In this document: positions 16,849-25,567 of the stretch, one piece after another
Position numbering within the stretch: the stretch's first letter is position 1
How the letters are laid out: each line of letters begins with the position of its first letter
DNA from: Ewingella sp049889095
GTDB taxonomy: Bacteria; Pseudomonadota; Gammaproteobacteria; Enterobacterales; Enterobacteriaceae
Strand: one strand, 5' to 3'
NCBI GenBank assembly: GCA_049889095.1
Contig: JBLJFK010000010.1
DNA length: 64,000 bases
Program-made: the position numbers and the translations under genes
The notes under the pieces: generated by a model
Database searches by the model: none
The model's input: only the letters and a program-made list of their open reading frames with translations
What the model was told of the DNA's origin: nothing

Positions 16849-17604
16849 TCAGAACTTAAAACCACGGTGCAGTGCGACAATGCCGCCGGTCAGATTGCTG
16901 TAGGTTACATTGTCGAAACCCGCATCAGTCATCATACCTTTGAGTGTTTCCTGATCGGGATGCATACGGATGGACTCCGCGAGATAGCGATAGCTTTCCG
17001 CATCTTGCGCGACCAGCTCACCAATGCGCGGCAAAATGTGGAAGGAATAAGTGTCGTACGCTTTGCTCAGCGGTTTCAGCAGTGGTTTGGAGAACTCTAG
17101 CACCAGTAAACGGCCACCCGGTTTGAGCACGCGGAACATAGAACGCAGCGCTTTTTCTTTTTCGGTCACATTACGTAAACCGAATGAAATCGTGATGCAA
17201 TCAAAATAGTTATCGGGGAATGGCAACGCTTCAGCGTTAGCCTGCACATAGCTGACGTTGCCGACAATGCCCAAATTACGTAGCTTTTCGCGACCCATTT
17301 TCAGCATTGAATCATTAATATCTGCCAGCACCACTTCGCCCGTTTCACCGACCAGACGGGAGAACTTAGCGGTGAGATCGCCAGTACCACCCGCTAAATC
17401 GAGAACGCGCTGACCGCGGCGAACGCCGCTGCTGTCGATGGTAAAACGCTTCCAAATACGATGAATACCGAAGGACATCAGGTCATTCATTAAGTCATAT
17501 TTGGCCGCAACGGAGTGGAAAACTTCTGCCACCATTTCCGCTTTTTCATCTTTGGCTACGGTACGAAAACCGAAATGAGTGGTTTCCTGCGTCTGCTTTT
17601 CCAT
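16849..17604 (-). CDS. ubiE: Ubiquinone/menaquinone C-methyltransferase UbiE
   Basis: SAM-dependent methyltransferase acting in both ubiquinone (C2 methylation) and menaquinone synthesis. At 251 aa it equals E. coli UbiE. Class I SAM motifs: VLDLAGGTGDLTAKF (about 67-81), VVLADINDSML and FGLRNVTEKEKAL (the ubiE family signature). First gene of the ubiE-ubiJ-ubiB unit. Confidence 0.98.
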   Translation of the reverse strand: MEKQTQETTHFGFRTVAKDEKAEMVAEVFHSVAAKYDLMNDLMSFGIHRIWKRFTIDSSGVRRGQRVLDLAGGTGDLTAKFSRLVGETGEVVLADINDSMLKMGREKLRNLGIVGNVSYVQANAEALPFPDNYFDCITISFGLRNVTEKEKALRSMFRVLKPGGRLLVLEFSKPLLKPLSKAYDTYSFHILPRIGELVAQDAESYRYLAESIRMHPDQETLKGMMTDAGFDNVTYSNLTGGIVALHRGFKF

Positions 17605-17743
17605 TATTTATGCCTACTTATTCAGTCAAACTATTGGATAAAGTGTATCAGAACCCCGGTGAAAGCCCCATCACAGATAGTGATTCAACCGCCAAAGACA
17701 TTCACATGACGAATCTCTGAGAAACAACGGAGATGAGACCTGA

Positions 17744-19297
17744 CTATTGCCGTTCACGGAACAGGCCAGCGTCGCTATCATTGTTTTCCTGCATAGGGTC
17801 ATGATCCTCTTGCGGCAAAGTATCTTCGAACGAAGGAGGGGTTTCCTGCTGGTCTTCAGCGCTTGCCTGCTCAGCCAAAGAGGGGCTGATGGGCCGTTTA
17901 ACTTCAACACCCAGAGCACGAAAACCTTCGACCTGGCCAATCAGGTTACCTCGTCCCTGGGTCAGTTTGTTCATCGCCAGACGGTAGCTGCCCTGCGCTT
18001 TTTCAAGGCTCTGCCCCATCGACTCCATATCATCAACGAACAAGCGCAGTTTATCATAGAGCCGCGCGGCCCGGTCAGCGATACGCTTGGCGTTTTGACT
18101 TTGATGTTCATAGCGCCACAGGTTACTTATGGTTCTTAATGCCACGAGTAAGGTCGTCGGGCTGACCAACATAATATTGTGTTTAAGCGCTTCGCTTATC
18201 AATTCGGGCTCACGGTCGATAGCCAACATAAAAGCGGGTTCAACCGGAATGAACATCAGCACATAGTCGAGACTGCGTAGACCAGGTAACTGTTGATAAT
18301 CTTTACGTCCCAGTAGACGAATATGACCACGAACAGACGTAATATGTTCGTTCAACGCGATCTCACGCTCAGTATCATCCTGGCTATTAAAATAGCGCTC
18401 GTAAGCCACCAGCGTCATTTTGGCATCGATTACAACGTCTTTATTTTGCGGCAGCCTTACCACAACATCAGGTTGCATGCGGCTATTGGTATCAACCTGC
18501 ACACTGACCTGAGTTTGATATTCGTGCCCCTCACGCAGCCCGGAGGCTTCAAGAACCCGGCTTAATACAACCTCCCCCCAGTTACCCTGAGTTTTGTTAT
18601 CGCCTTTAAGCGCCTTGGTGAGATTGATCGCTTCACGCGCCATCTGTTCGTTCAATTGCTGAAGATTGCGAATTTCATGGGATAAAGTATGCCGTTCACG
18701 CGCTTCCTGGCCAAAGCTGTCCTGCACCTGGCGGCGAAAACCATCCAGCTGTTCACGCAGTGGCAACAATAACTTATCCAGACTTTGTTTATTTTGCTCA
18801 TCGGCCATGCGCCCGTTGTGCTCGAAAATCCGGTTAGCCAGATTTTCAAACTGGCTGGTCAACCGCTGTTCACTGTTGATCAACAGTCGCTGTTTTTCTT
18901 CGGCCGCCATACGGGTTTCATCGAGACGGGTTGCGACTTCGCGCAGTTCAGCTTCCTGTGCGCTGTTGATTTCACGCTGGGCGCGCAACTCCTGATTCAG
19001 CTGTTCGCACTCACTCTGCCAATGCGCCAGGCCCTGTAGTTTTTCACGGTTGCCCGCCAGCTCACTGTGTAAATTGCGCAGATCCAGTTCGGCCTGACGG
19101 ATATGCTGCTGCGCCTGCTGGCGCTCTGCCTTCAGTCCGTCGTTTTCCGTTTTCTGCTGCTCCAGCGCCTGCTGTAACAACCGGTGCTGCGTTTCATGCT
19201 CGCTCTGATGCCGCTGCTGGCGCAGGCTGACAATAAGCCATCCCAACAATAAGCCAGCCAAACCGCCGCCCATCAGGTATAGGATACTGAGGTCCAC
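17744..19297 (-). CDS. rmuC: DNA recombination protein RmuC
   Basis: Inner-membrane-anchored coiled-coil protein with a C-terminal PD-(D/E)XK-type nuclease-like domain. Its loss in E. coli raises recombination at inverted repeats. The N-terminal span (residues about 5-24) is followed by a long Gln/Glu/Leu-rich coiled coil (about 30-190). The conserved core contains NWGEVVLSRVLEASGL, PDVVVRLPQNKDVVIDAKM and MFIPVEPAF. GTG start with GGAG just upstream. 517 aa against 475 in E. coli, extended in the coiled coil and tail. Confidence 0.94.
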   Translation of the reverse strand: MDLSILYLMGGGLAGLLLGWLIVSLRQQRHQSEHETQHRLLQQALEQQKTENDGLKAERQQAQQHIRQAELDLRNLHSELAGNREKLQGLAHWQSECEQLNQELRAQREINSAQEAELREVATRLDETRMAAEEKQRLLINSEQRLTSQFENLANRIFEHNGRMADEQNKQSLDKLLLPLREQLDGFRRQVQDSFGQEARERHTLSHEIRNLQQLNEQMAREAINLTKALKGDNKTQGNWGEVVLSRVLEASGLREGHEYQTQVSVQVDTNSRMQPDVVVRLPQNKDVVIDAKMTLVAYERYFNSQDDTEREIALNEHITSVRGHIRLLGRKDYQQLPGLRSLDYVLMFIPVEPAFMLAIDREPELISEALKHNIMLVSPTTLLVALRTISNLWRYEHQSQNAKRIADRAARLYDKLRLFVDDMESMGQSLEKAQGSYRLAMNKLTQGRGNLIGQVEGFRALGVEVKRPISPSLAEQASAEDQQETPPSFEDTLPQEDHDPMQENNDSDAGLFRERQ

Positions 19298-19382
19298 GGA
19301 GTCTCCATTTCAGTCAATTATTGCGGTCACGGTAATGTGATGCTGTATGGATGTCCAGCCAATTTTAAGGCGTTCTGGCACT

Positions 19383-19400
19383 TTGCGAGACGTCTCGCAA
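19383..19400. promoter_or_regulatory. Perfect 18-bp palindrome upstream of rmuC
   Basis: TTGCGAGACGTCTCGCAA reads identically on both strands. It lies 86 bp before the rmuC start codon and about 54 bp past the dedA-like stop. No T-run follows, so a dimeric repressor site is more likely than a terminator. I cannot assign a regulator. Confidence 0.7.
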
Positions 19401-19454
19401 GACGTGATTTCTCACCCACAGCCCTCTTGTGCAAAATTTTTTATCACCACAAAA

Positions 19455-19982
19455 TTAAAACCAGCGGCTCAGCCATTGAATACCAAAAGCGCCAGGTGCC
19501 AGAACCCCAAATGCCCATATCAAGGCAGAAGAAAAGTTGGCTATTTGGAAATAACGCTGTGGCATACCGCAAATGCCCGCAACCAAAGGTACAACGGCAC
19601 GAAGGGGGCCAAAGAAACGACCAATAAAGGCGCCGGCCATGCCCCATTTATCAAAGAAAGCATGTCCGCGTTCCAGCATCTGCGGATGCTTTGAAAGCGG
19701 CCAAAAATTACCGACCCGGTCCTGGAAATGTGCGCCAACCCAGTAAGAAACCCAGTCACCGATGAAGGCACCCGCCGCGGCCGCCGCCCAGATAGGCCAG
19801 AAAGAAATGCCGCTTTCACCTATTAATGCCCCAAGGCCCAGTAAAATCACCGTGGCGGGAAGCAGCAGAGAGAGAAATGCCAGTGATTCACCGAATGCCA
19901 GAAAAAAAACAATCGGCACAGCCCAGCCCTCATGCGCACGCACAAACTCAGTGGTGAGGTGAATAATTTCATTAACGGTCAA
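19455..19982 (-). CDS. DedA family inner-membrane protein
   Basis: Small DedA/VTT-domain membrane protein, a family tied to undecaprenyl-phosphate recycling, membrane potential and drug resistance. At 175 aa it is short, like E. coli YohD. Family marks are the early ESLAFLSLLLPATVILL re-entrant segment and the GRFFGPLRAVVPLVAG motif (about residues 118-133) with the conserved arginines. Inserted between rmuC and the phosphatase gene; E. coli has neither gene here. The exact paralogue is not assigned. Confidence 0.88.
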   Translation of the reverse strand: MTVNEIIHLTTEFVRAHEGWAVPIVFFLAFGESLAFLSLLLPATVILLGLGALIGESGISFWPIWAAAAAGAFIGDWVSYWVGAHFQDRVGNFWPLSKHPQMLERGHAFFDKWGMAGAFIGRFFGPLRAVVPLVAGICGMPQRYFQIANFSSALIWAFGVLAPGAFGIQWLSRWF

Positions 19983-20057
19983 AAGTCTTCCTCGTAATAC
20001 GTACTTTAGAACCAGTCGTGCTGGCTAATCAAAGGGGTGGAGATTTGATATCCGGAG

Positions 20058-20840
20058 CTACTCAAGATAACGGTCACGCAGATTCCCACGCTGCTCAGCT
20101 GTCAACCCGTACTCTTTTTCAAGCCACAGATCGGTGGAGCCGTACAAATCATCGATAGATTTTAGCGCAGTTTCGATAAACGCTTCGCGCACAGAAAGAA
20201 CATAGGCAAATTTAGCCAGCGCTTTTGGGGTGAGCTGGATGGACATTTGATTAAGCATTTGCTCGCGAAAAGGCGCCAGCGTGGTGTCAGTGAGCAAGTA
20301 ATCTTCCAGCACCGTGTTGCGGTCTGCACCCAATGCAAAAAGGACCAGCGCAGCCCCCATTCCCGTGCGGTCCTTACCCACTGCACAGTGCTGGACAATA
20401 GCACCACCACCCGGTTGCATCAGCAGGATTGCCAGTTGCTGATAAGCCGAATTATTGAAGGGTAACCGGCGATAAAGCTCCAACATAAAGGCTTCAGGGT
20501 CAAAAGCATTGATAGTGTGCTCGGTCAATTTCTCGAGATTGGCGTTAACCTCGTTGCTCAGCGGGTTGGCTGGTGCGTGGTAATACTGAGCACCGTGCCA
20601 GAGTACATCAGGTTTTGCAGCAACTTCATCGGCATCACGATAGTCGAGGATATGCGTGACCGGGACCTTGCTGAGGAAGTCGCAATCTTTCGCCGTCAGT
20701 GCATCAAGTGAGCCGGAGCGGTACAACCAGCCGCGTTTAATGCGGCGTCCATCGGCGGCGGTGTTGCCCCCTAATTCGCGAAAGTTAACACCACCTTCAA
20801 GAGGCGTCAATGAAGGGTGAAGCAAGATGGTTGCTGTCAT
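20058..20840 (-). CDS. Tyrosine/serine protein phosphatase (Y_phosphatase3 family)
   Basis: The P-loop HCAVGKDRTG (residues 151-160) gives the catalytic Cys152 and Arg158 of the HCxxGKDRTG class, whose members dephosphorylate phosphotyrosine, phosphoserine or phosphoinositides. GGVNFRELGG near the N-terminus and DYRDADEV (about 66-73) are family features. 260 aa with no signal peptide, so cytoplasmic. Located between dedA-like and udp on the same strand. The substrate cannot be told from sequence. Confidence 0.88.
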   Translation of the reverse strand: MTATILLHPSLTPLEGGVNFRELGGNTAADGRRIKRGWLYRSGSLDALTAKDCDFLSKVPVTHILDYRDADEVAAKPDVLWHGAQYYHAPANPLSNEVNANLEKLTEHTINAFDPEAFMLELYRRLPFNNSAYQQLAILLMQPGGGAIVQHCAVGKDRTGMGAALVLFALGADRNTVLEDYLLTDTTLAPFREQMLNQMSIQLTPKALAKFAYVLSVREAFIETALKSIDDLYGSTDLWLEKEYGLTAEQRGNLRDRYLE

Positions 20841-20900
20841 AAAAGGTCCTTTTTCGGGAATTATCTATTCCCAGACCTTAACAGATTCGCGTTGCGAGAT

Positions 20901-20930
20901 AAAAAAACGGGCCCCCGTAGGTAGCCCGTT
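20901..20930 (-). terminator. udp terminator
   Basis: On the minus strand AACGGGC (20924-20930) and GCCCGTT (20906-20912) form a 7-bp stem, followed by seven T residues. It lies about 65 bp after the udp stop. Confidence 0.8.
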
Positions 20931-20968
20931 ATAGCCATTTATAACGCTTTATAGCTCTTTATAAATAA
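20929..20968. repeat. Four 10-bp tandem TTATA repeats
   Basis: TTATAGCCAT, TTATAACGCT, TTATAGCTCT and TTATAAATAA follow head to tail with exact 10-bp period, between the udp stop and its terminator. The period equals about one DNA turn. Confidence 0.75.
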
Positions 20969-20995
20969 GTAAAAGCAAAAGCAACGCCGCGGCCT

Positions 20996-21751
20996 TTAGA
21001 TCAGGTGGCGTGCTGCCTCTACGACAATCTTCACCGCATGACTTTCGGTTTTTTTCATCGTCTCGGCATTCGGAATTTCTTGCTGGGTACGGTTGACGAT
21101 AACGCCCGCCACCATACCAGCACGCAGGCCCTGGCTTGCACACATGGTCAGCAGTGTCGCAGATTCCATTTCATAGTTCATGACGCCCATTTCCTGCCAC
21201 TCTTTCATCGACTCTTTAAAGCGACGAACCACGCGGCCGGAGTAAGTGTCATAACGTTCCTGACCCGGATAGAAGGTGTCAGAAGATGCGGTCACACCGA
21301 TGTGAGTTTCTGCGCCAACGGCCTTCGCCGCAGCAACCAGTGCGGTGGTACAGGTGAAGTCGGCTACTGCCGGGAATTCCAGCGGCGCGAAGTGCAGGCT
21401 TGCACCATCCAGGCGCACGGCTGCGGTGGTCACCAGTACGTCACCCACATTAATGTGTGGCTGAATCGCACCGGTCGTCCCCACGCGCAGGAAAGTACGG
21501 ATACCCAGTTGAGCCAGCTCTTCTACTGCAATAGAGGTCGATGGACCGCCGATACCCGTAGAACAGACGATGACAGATTTGCCATCAATTTCGGCGCGCC
21601 ATGAGGTAAATTCACGATGAGAAGCCAGATGTACTGGGTTCTCCATCAAATTGGCGATCTTCTCGACGCGCTCAGGATCACCAGGAACGATAGCCAGCGT
21701 CGCGCCGTTTAAATCTTTTTTGGTCAGGCCAAGGTGGAAAACGTCAGACAT
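20996..21751 (-). CDS. udp: Uridine phosphorylase Udp
   Basis: Cytoplasmic hexameric enzyme converting uridine and phosphate to uracil and ribose-1-phosphate. NP-1 family motifs: IVPGDPERVEKIA (phosphate loop), STGIGGPSTSIAVEEL and MNYEMESATLLTM, the ribose-binding segment. Start at MSDVFHLGLTKKDL (251 aa; E. coli 253) with GAGGAG upstream, rather than 15 codons earlier. The upstream region has two CRP sites 52 bp apart as in CytR-controlled promoters. Confidence 0.97.
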   Translation of the reverse strand: MSDVFHLGLTKKDLNGATLAIVPGDPERVEKIANLMENPVHLASHREFTSWRAEIDGKSVIVCSTGIGGPSTSIAVEELAQLGIRTFLRVGTTGAIQPHINVGDVLVTTAAVRLDGASLHFAPLEFPAVADFTCTTALVAAAKAVGAETHIGVTASSDTFYPGQERYDTYSGRVVRRFKESMKEWQEMGVMNYEMESATLLTMCASQGLRAGMVAGVIVNRTQQEIPNAETMKKTESHAVKIVVEAARHLI

Positions 21752-21829
21752 AACAAACTCCTCTTTATTTAAGGTCATATTTTCGCAGGAGGACACCCAG
21801 CTACTCTACTGATCATTGTGCCGTTATTT

Positions 21830-21845
21830 CGTGATGAGGATCACT
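21830..21845. promoter_or_regulatory. CRP site 1 of udp (about -41.5)
   Basis: CGTGA-TGAGGA-TCACT, one mismatch per half-site from TGTGA-N6-TCACA. The centre lies 52 bp from the second CRP site. Placing it at -41.5 puts the start of transcription near 21796, about 45 nt before the udp ATG. Confidence 0.7.
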
Positions 21846-21881
21846 ACGATGTAACAACAAAATCAGTGCGTACATTTAAAG

Positions 21882-21897
21882 TGTGATAAATATCACA
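21882..21897. promoter_or_regulatory. CRP site 2 of udp (about -93.5)
   Basis: TGTGA-TAAATA-TCACA, a perfect match to both CRP half-sites. The 52-bp spacing to site 1 is that of E. coli udp and deoP2, where CytR binds between two CRP dimers. Confidence 0.85.
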
Positions 21898-21954
21898 ACA
21901 AAGGCCTAATTTGGTGATTATTAATACTATTACGTTTTTTCTATATGCCCTGAA

Positions 21955-21990
21955 AAATGCAAAGGCATTGCCCGTTACCAGCCAATGCCT
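21955..21990 (-). terminator. katE terminator
   Basis: On the minus strand AGGCATTG (21983-21990) pairs with CAATGCCT (21963-21970), then TTGCATTTTT follows. It begins about 30 bp after the katE stop. Confidence 0.75.
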
Positions 21991-22019
21991 GTTTTAAAGC
22001 ACGTAGTGACGTTAACTAT

Positions 22020-24296
22020 CTAGGCGGGGACGCCCTCAGCTTTTACACTGCGTGACCAGATGCGGTGTTTAAACATATCAGCGAGGAAAGTCTCCAGCAG
22101 CGCACCTTCGGCTTTCTCACCTTCAACTACCCCTTCCTCAGCCACTCCATCCTCCAGGCCCAGCAAGGATTTGAAACGACGGGCGTCACCGCTCAGGCCA
22201 ACCACTTTGAGATGCTTATAGGCTTCCAGCACGTAATGCCGCGCATCACCACTCATTAGCAGCGCATCAATGTGGCCATGCGGCACAAGTAATGCATCCA
22301 CGGTAATAGAAGGAGAACCGGCAAACGTGGCGTCAACCGATAAAGTTGAACCATCATCAGCCACGACTTCCCCTAGGTGACTGGCGAGTAGTTTTGGATG
22401 CACGCCGGCCGCCTGTAAAGCCTGCAAAGCATTGAGCACGTCCGCAGCATTGACACCATCGCTGAGCAAAATCGCCACCTGGCGCCCTTTAATAACGCCT
22501 TTACCGCTGGCATACAGACTGAGGGAACTATCTTTATCCAGTCCATTTACCGGTTTCGGTGGCTGGGTTTTCAGCGCATCGTCACTGAGGTTAATTCCCA
22601 GATTGTTCGCCACTTTCTCCGCTAGCTGCACATCAATATGCGTCAACAAATCGACTACCCGTTCACGAATATAAGCACGTGCCACTTTGGAGAGTTCGAA
22701 AGAGAATGCCGCAACAATGTGGTCCTGTTCAACAGGTGTCTGACTTAGCCAGAACAGCCGTGGCTGAGAGTAGAACTCAGCAAATGACTCACTCCGCTGG
22801 CGTATTTTATCGCCATCAATGTGCTCATGGTAACTCTCAAAACCACCACCTTTCGCAGCCGGGGGTATTTCACGAGGCCAGTTATCGTTGAGCGAATTCG
22901 GCTCATAGTTAGCGGGGTTGGTGTCGATATCCTGCCGATGCATGCCGTCGCGCTGGAAATTATGATACGGGCAGGTGGGCCGGTTGATCGGGATCTCATG
23001 GAAATTCGGCCCGCCTAAACGGCTGATTTGCGTATCGGTATAAGAGAAGAGACGTCCCTGCAACAACGGGTCATTACTGAAATCAATACCAGGCACAACA
23101 TGCCCAGGATGGAAGGCGACCTGTTCAGTTTCAGCAAAATAGTTATCAGGGTTACGGTTAAGAACCATCTTGCCGACCAGTTCTACCGGCACCAGCTTCT
23201 CGGGGATCAGTTTTGTGGCATCGAGCAGATCGAAGTCAAATTTGAACTCGTCCTCCTCAGGGATCAACTGCACACCGAGTTCATACTCCGGGTAATCCCC
23301 GGCTTCGATGGCTTCCCAGAGATCGCGGCGGTGGAAATCAGCATCTTTCCCGGCCAGCTTCTGCGCTTCATCCCACAGCAGAGAGGCCTTTCCGGCCAGC
23401 GGTTTCCAATGAAAACGTACGAAGGTTGATTTCCCTTTGGCATTCACAAAACGGAAAGTGTGGATGCCAAAGCCTTCCATTGTCCGGTAGCTGCGAGGAA
23501 TACCGCGGTCGGACATGGCCCAAAAGACGTTATGCAAGGTTTCAGGTTGCAGCGATACGTAATCCCAGAAACTGTCATGCGCGCTGGCGCCCTGCGGGAT
23601 CTCATTATGCGGCTCGGGTTTCACTGCATGGACGAAATCTGGGAATTTATGCGCATCCTGGATAAAGAACACCGGAGTATTGTTGCCGACTAAGTCGTAA
23701 ACGCCTTCCTCGGTGTAAAATTTAGTCGCCCAGCCACGTATATCGCGCACGGAATCTGCCGAACCTCGCGATCCCTGAACCGTAGAGAAGCGCACAAAGA
23801 CCGGCGTTTTCTTATTTGGATCGGAAAGAAAATCAGCCTTAGACACATCTGACAGACTGCGATAGGGCTGGAAATAACCATGAGCGGCGGCTCCGCGGGC
23901 ATGGACAATACGCTCAGGAATGCGCTCATGGTCAAAGTGGGTGATTTTTTCGCGCAGGATGAAATCTTCGAGCAGCGTCGGACCACGGCTACCTGCCGTT
24001 AATGAATTTTGATCATCGGATATTTTGGTACCTTGATCCGTGGTCAGAGCGTGCTTCTCACCCTTTTTACGGTGAATATCCAGTGCCATCAGTTTAGCGT
24101 TGGTGTTTTTCGGGCTTTTGGCGCTACCCGAAGCCGTCGGCTCTTTGCCCGGCGGAGTAGGTTTTGCCGTCACTTTATGAGAACCATCCGCAGGTGCCAG
24201 ACTTCCCAATCCAGGCTGTGATGACGATATGCCCGTGGCGGGGGCGCGGTTAACCGGTTTCTGCTCACTTTTCTTTTTCGGGGCTGATTTCGACAT
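22020..24296 (-). CDS. katE: Hydroperoxidase II, large-subunit catalase KatE
   Basis: Monofunctional haem catalase of the large (clade 2) type. RIVHARGAAAHG carries the catalytic His, LVGNNTPVFF the catalytic Asn, and RLFSYTDTQISRLG the haem-ligand Tyr and nearby Arg. The extra C-terminal flavodoxin-like domain (about residue 600 on) is present. The ATG at 24296 (MSKSAPKKK, 758 aa; E. coli 753) has AAGGAG 9 nt upstream. The Lys/Pro/Ser-rich N-tail differs from E. coli. In E. coli katE is elsewhere; here it lies between udp and dlhH, divergent from dlhH. Confidence 0.96.
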   Translation of the reverse strand: MSKSAPKKKSEQKPVNRAPATGISSSQPGLGSLAPADGSHKVTAKPTPPGKEPTASGSAKSPKNTNAKLMALDIHRKKGEKHALTTDQGTKISDDQNSLTAGSRGPTLLEDFILREKITHFDHERIPERIVHARGAAAHGYFQPYRSLSDVSKADFLSDPNKKTPVFVRFSTVQGSRGSADSVRDIRGWATKFYTEEGVYDLVGNNTPVFFIQDAHKFPDFVHAVKPEPHNEIPQGASAHDSFWDYVSLQPETLHNVFWAMSDRGIPRSYRTMEGFGIHTFRFVNAKGKSTFVRFHWKPLAGKASLLWDEAQKLAGKDADFHRRDLWEAIEAGDYPEYELGVQLIPEEDEFKFDFDLLDATKLIPEKLVPVELVGKMVLNRNPDNYFAETEQVAFHPGHVVPGIDFSNDPLLQGRLFSYTDTQISRLGGPNFHEIPINRPTCPYHNFQRDGMHRQDIDTNPANYEPNSLNDNWPREIPPAAKGGGFESYHEHIDGDKIRQRSESFAEFYSQPRLFWLSQTPVEQDHIVAAFSFELSKVARAYIRERVVDLLTHIDVQLAEKVANNLGINLSDDALKTQPPKPVNGLDKDSSLSLYASGKGVIKGRQVAILLSDGVNAADVLNALQALQAAGVHPKLLASHLGEVVADDGSTLSVDATFAGSPSITVDALLVPHGHIDALLMSGDARHYVLEAYKHLKVVGLSGDARRFKSLLGLEDGVAEEGVVEGEKAEGALLETFLADMFKHRIWSRSVKAEGVPA

Positions 24297-24412
24297 TGAA
24301 TTGAACTCCTTTAACATTCCGTTTCACAACGAGCGTTGTCACGACGACAGGTTCGTCGTCTTCGCTTTCAGTTCTGAGCCTCAGTCTTAAGACTTTTTAT
24401 CCTCAACACCTA

Positions 24413-24419
24413 ACTATAG
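24413..24419 (-). promoter_or_regulatory. Candidate sigma-S type -10 of katE
   Basis: Minus strand CTATAGT followed by TAGG, resembling the sigma-S -10 (CTATACT with C at -13). It lies about 117 bp before the katE ATG. katE is a classic RpoS target in E. coli; the assignment here is inferred from the hexamer only. Confidence 0.45.
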
Positions 24420-24454
24420 GACATGTCTTCTACCTTGCCGTGCCGGGTTTATGG

Positions 24455-24461
24455 CTATAGT
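24455..24461 (+). promoter_or_regulatory. Candidate sigma-S type -10 of dlhH
   Basis: Plus strand CTATAGT followed by TTAAA, the same heptamer as on the other strand for katE. It is about 50 bp before the dlhH start. No good -35 is visible, which is compatible with sigma-S. Confidence 0.4.
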
Positions 24462-24510
24462 TTAAAAACAACAGCTCGACTCATTTCATAAGAAAAGTAT
24501 GGAGACCCAC

Positions 24511-25353
24511 ATGAAGAATGACGATTTACCTGTGCCTGCACCGCAAGTAAAACAAGCTCCGACCAGCTTCGCACCGGCCGTGACGCCTGTCGCCAGCACC
24601 ACGGTACACACAGATGCCGAAGGGCTGCATGCCGGTCAGACCAACATTCCATCTCAGGGTGAGGACATGCCGGCCTATTTGGCGCGTCCTGAAAACTACA
24701 CAGGGAAATTGCCCGTTGTTTTGGTGGTGCAGGAGATTTTCGGTGTGCATGAGCACATCCAGGATGTGTGCCGTCGGCTGGCGAAACAAGGTTATATGGC
24801 CATCGCGCCTGAGCTCTACTTTCGCCAGGGCGATCCGCGCGACTACACTGAAATCAGCGACATCATCAGCAAAGTGGTAGGTAAAGTACCCGATCAGCAG
24901 GTGTTGTCCGATCTTGACCACACCGCGCATTGGGCTTCGCAACACGGCGGGGACGCTTCAAAACTGGCCATCACCGGTTTTTGCTGGGGTGGACGTATAA
25001 CCTGGCTTTATGCAGCACACAACCCGCAACTAAAAGCCGGTGTGGCCTGGTACGGGAAATTGGTGGGAGATAAAACACTGACCACGCCGACCCACCCGGT
25101 TGATGAAGCGGTAGACCTGACATCACCCGTGTTGGGCCTGTATGGCGGTAAAGATTCGGGCATTTCCCTTGAGAACGTGGAAACCATGCGTCAGGCGATT
25201 CGGGCAGCTAATGCCACAGCTGAAATTGTGGTGTACCCGCAAGCCGGACATGCGTTTAACGCCGATTACCGGGCAAGCTATGATCCGGAAGCGGCTGCCG
25301 ATGGCTGGCAACGTATGCTTGGATGGTTTGCTCAATATGGCGTCAAGGCATAA
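24511..25353 (+). CDS. dlhH: Dienelactone hydrolase family protein (YsgA/DlhH)
   Basis: Alpha/beta hydrolase related to carboxymethylenebutenolidases. The E. coli counterpart beside metE/udp has no settled substrate. The nucleophile elbow is GFCWGGR (Cys as nucleophile, about residue 157), with the Asp in GGKDSGIS and His in QAGHAFNADY completing the triad. VVLVVQEIFGVHEHI is the family N-terminal motif. I prefer the ATG at 24511 (280 aa) because GGAG lies 8 nt upstream, inside the codons of the ATG at 24499. Confidence 0.92.
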   Translation: MKNDDLPVPAPQVKQAPTSFAPAVTPVASTTVHTDAEGLHAGQTNIPSQGEDMPAYLARPENYTGKLPVVLVVQEIFGVHEHIQDVCRRLAKQGYMAIAPELYFRQGDPRDYTEISDIISKVVGKVPDQQVLSDLDHTAHWASQHGGDASKLAITGFCWGGRITWLYAAHNPQLKAGVAWYGKLVGDKTLTTPTHPVDEAVDLTSPVLGLYGGKDSGISLENVETMRQAIRAANATAEIVVYPQAGHAFNADYRASYDPEAAADGWQRMLGWFAQYGVKA

Positions 25354-25363
25354 CCAGCAATGG

Positions 25364-25398
25364 AAGCCCCGAAGATACGATGTCGGGCGGGGCTTTTT
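25364..25398 (+). terminator. dlhH terminator
   Basis: AAGCCCC (25364-25370) and GGGGCTT (25389-25395) bound a hairpin followed by T residues, directly after the dlhH stop. Confidence 0.75.
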
Positions 25399-25507
25399 CT
25401 GTCTTAGGCCAAATCAAACTGCCCAAACGTACCCTGCTACTCCCGTTCAAACTTTTCCTCGGCGACATAAACTGCAAACACGCGACATAACTGCACGTCG
25501 ACACCAT

Positions 25508-25531
25508 AGAAAAGGAGCGCCGAAGCGCCCC
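25508..25531 (-). terminator. metE terminator with UUCG loop
   Basis: On the minus strand GGGGCGC-TTCG-GCGCTCC then TTTTCT: a 7-bp stem closed by the very stable UUCG tetraloop, 37 bp after the metE stop. Confidence 0.85.
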
Positions 25532-25567
25532 TGGGTTTCATCACAACATGAAGCTTATATCATCACA

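Noticed and set aside
19347..19694. Plus-strand frame across the rmuC/dedA gap
   Set aside because: Overlaps the dedA-like gene antisense, and the intergenic part shows no ribosome site.
21005..21604. 199-codon plus-strand frame opposite udp
   Set aside because: Fully within udp on the other strand; shadow frame.
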